Source of the DNA: an uncultured Collinsella sp.
Lineage (GTDB): Bacteria; Actinomycetota; Coriobacteriia; Coriobacteriales; Coriobacteriaceae
DNA length: 5,437 nt
Direction of reading: 5' to 3'
NCBI GenBank assembly: GCA_900757385.1
Contig: CAAENO010000167.1
Location: forward strand, 1-5,437
The notes under the pieces are model-generated. The model was not told where the DNA came from. It did no database searches and worked only from the letters and a program-made list of their open reading frames with translations. Of this stretch, positions 5,157 to 5,437 are shown in pieces (the stretch's first letter is position 1; the number at the start of each line of letters is the position of its first letter). The translations under genes and the position numbers were made by a program.

Positions 5157-5437
5157 TGGCGTTCGAGACGTTTGCCGTTCACGCGGCCTGCATCCGCGGC
5201 GTCGAGGCGATTCATGTCACGGTCGAGGTCTCGCTTGCCGGCGGCGTTCCGGGCATTCAGATGCTCGGCATCCCGAGTATGGAGGTGATGGAGTCACGCG
5301 GTCGTATTCGCTGTGCGATGCGCTCCGCCGGGTTCGAGATCCCGCGCTCGGGCATTACGGTCAATCTGGCGCCTGGCGATATTCGCAAGACCGGTAGCGG
5401 CTTTGATCTGCCCATCGCCATCGCGGTATTGGCGGCC
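5156..5437 (+). CDS. comM: ComM/YifB family Mg-chelatase-like AAA+ ATPase (5' part, runs off the window)
   Basis: Only the first 94 codons are present; the frame is still open at the last base. They match the N-terminal domain of YifB/ComM proteins (MAFETFAVHAACIRGVEA, VEVSLAGGVPGIQMLGIP, RIRCAMRSAGFEIP, ITVNLAPGDIRKTGSGFDLPIAIAVLAA). In naturally competent bacteria ComM is a hexameric helicase that drives branch migration during integration of donor DNA. The Walker motifs lie beyond the window, so ATPase function cannot be checked. ATG 5156 overlaps the yraN stop (TGATG), with AGGTG at 5146-5150 as a weak ribosome binding site; GTG 5153 is an in-frame alternative. dprA often follows in this neighbourhood. 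Confidence 0.93.
   Translation, partial: MAFETFAVHAACIRGVEAIHVTVEVSLAGGVPGIQMLGIPSMEVMESRGRIRCAMRSAGFEIPRSGITVNLAPGDIRKTGSGFDLPIAIAVLAA

Noticed and set aside
1..5437. A new defence or mobile system, CRISPR array or tRNA gene
   Set aside because: All long coding stretches belong to known housekeeping families, and no spaced direct-repeat array, cloverleaf or transposase was seen on either strand.

Overview
The window reads as the chromosome of a GC-rich, low-complexity-free bacterium with strong G/C-ending codons. The protein sequences and gene order (ppdK, rplS, rnhB, yraN, comM, all on the + strand) best fit an anaerobic gut actinobacterium of the class Coriobacteriia, such as Collinsella. 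That placement is inferred from sequence recollection, with no database search behind it.

Layout. Positions 1-296 hold no gene. They form an AT-richer upstream region with an edge inverted repeat, a cluster of TTTACC/TTTAGC hexamers, a candidate -10 box (216-221) and a hairpin beside the ribosome binding site of the first gene. Positions 297-3047 encode a full-length pyruvate, phosphate dikinase with all catalytic residues present, followed by a 12-bp hairpin. Positions 3115-3257 hold a good promoter and a structured leader for rplS (ribosomal protein bL19, 3258-3599), which ends in a textbook terminator with a UUCG loop. rnhB (RNase HII, 3693-4481) follows only 30 bases after that terminator and has its own strong terminator. 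A folded leader of about 100 bases then precedes yraN (UPF0102, 4671-5156). The start of comM/yifB (5156 to the window end) overlaps the yraN stop by one base.

How the genes relate. ppdK is a stand-alone central-carbon gene (PEP/pyruvate/ATP/PPi). rplS looks like a separately promoted ribosomal gene. rnhB, yraN and comM belong to a widely conserved neighbourhood linked to nucleic-acid processing, usually continued by dprA. Here yraN-comM look translationally coupled, while rnhB is separated from them by a terminator.

No CRISPR array, mobile element, tRNA, rRNA or clearly new multi-gene system is visible. The unusual content is regulatory: the phased hexamer cluster before ppdK, alternative hairpins before rplS, and a short upstream reading frame inside a folded yraN leader. 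Three protein starts are set here by ribosome binding sites rather than by the longest open frame (rplS 3258, rnhB 3693, yraN 4671).
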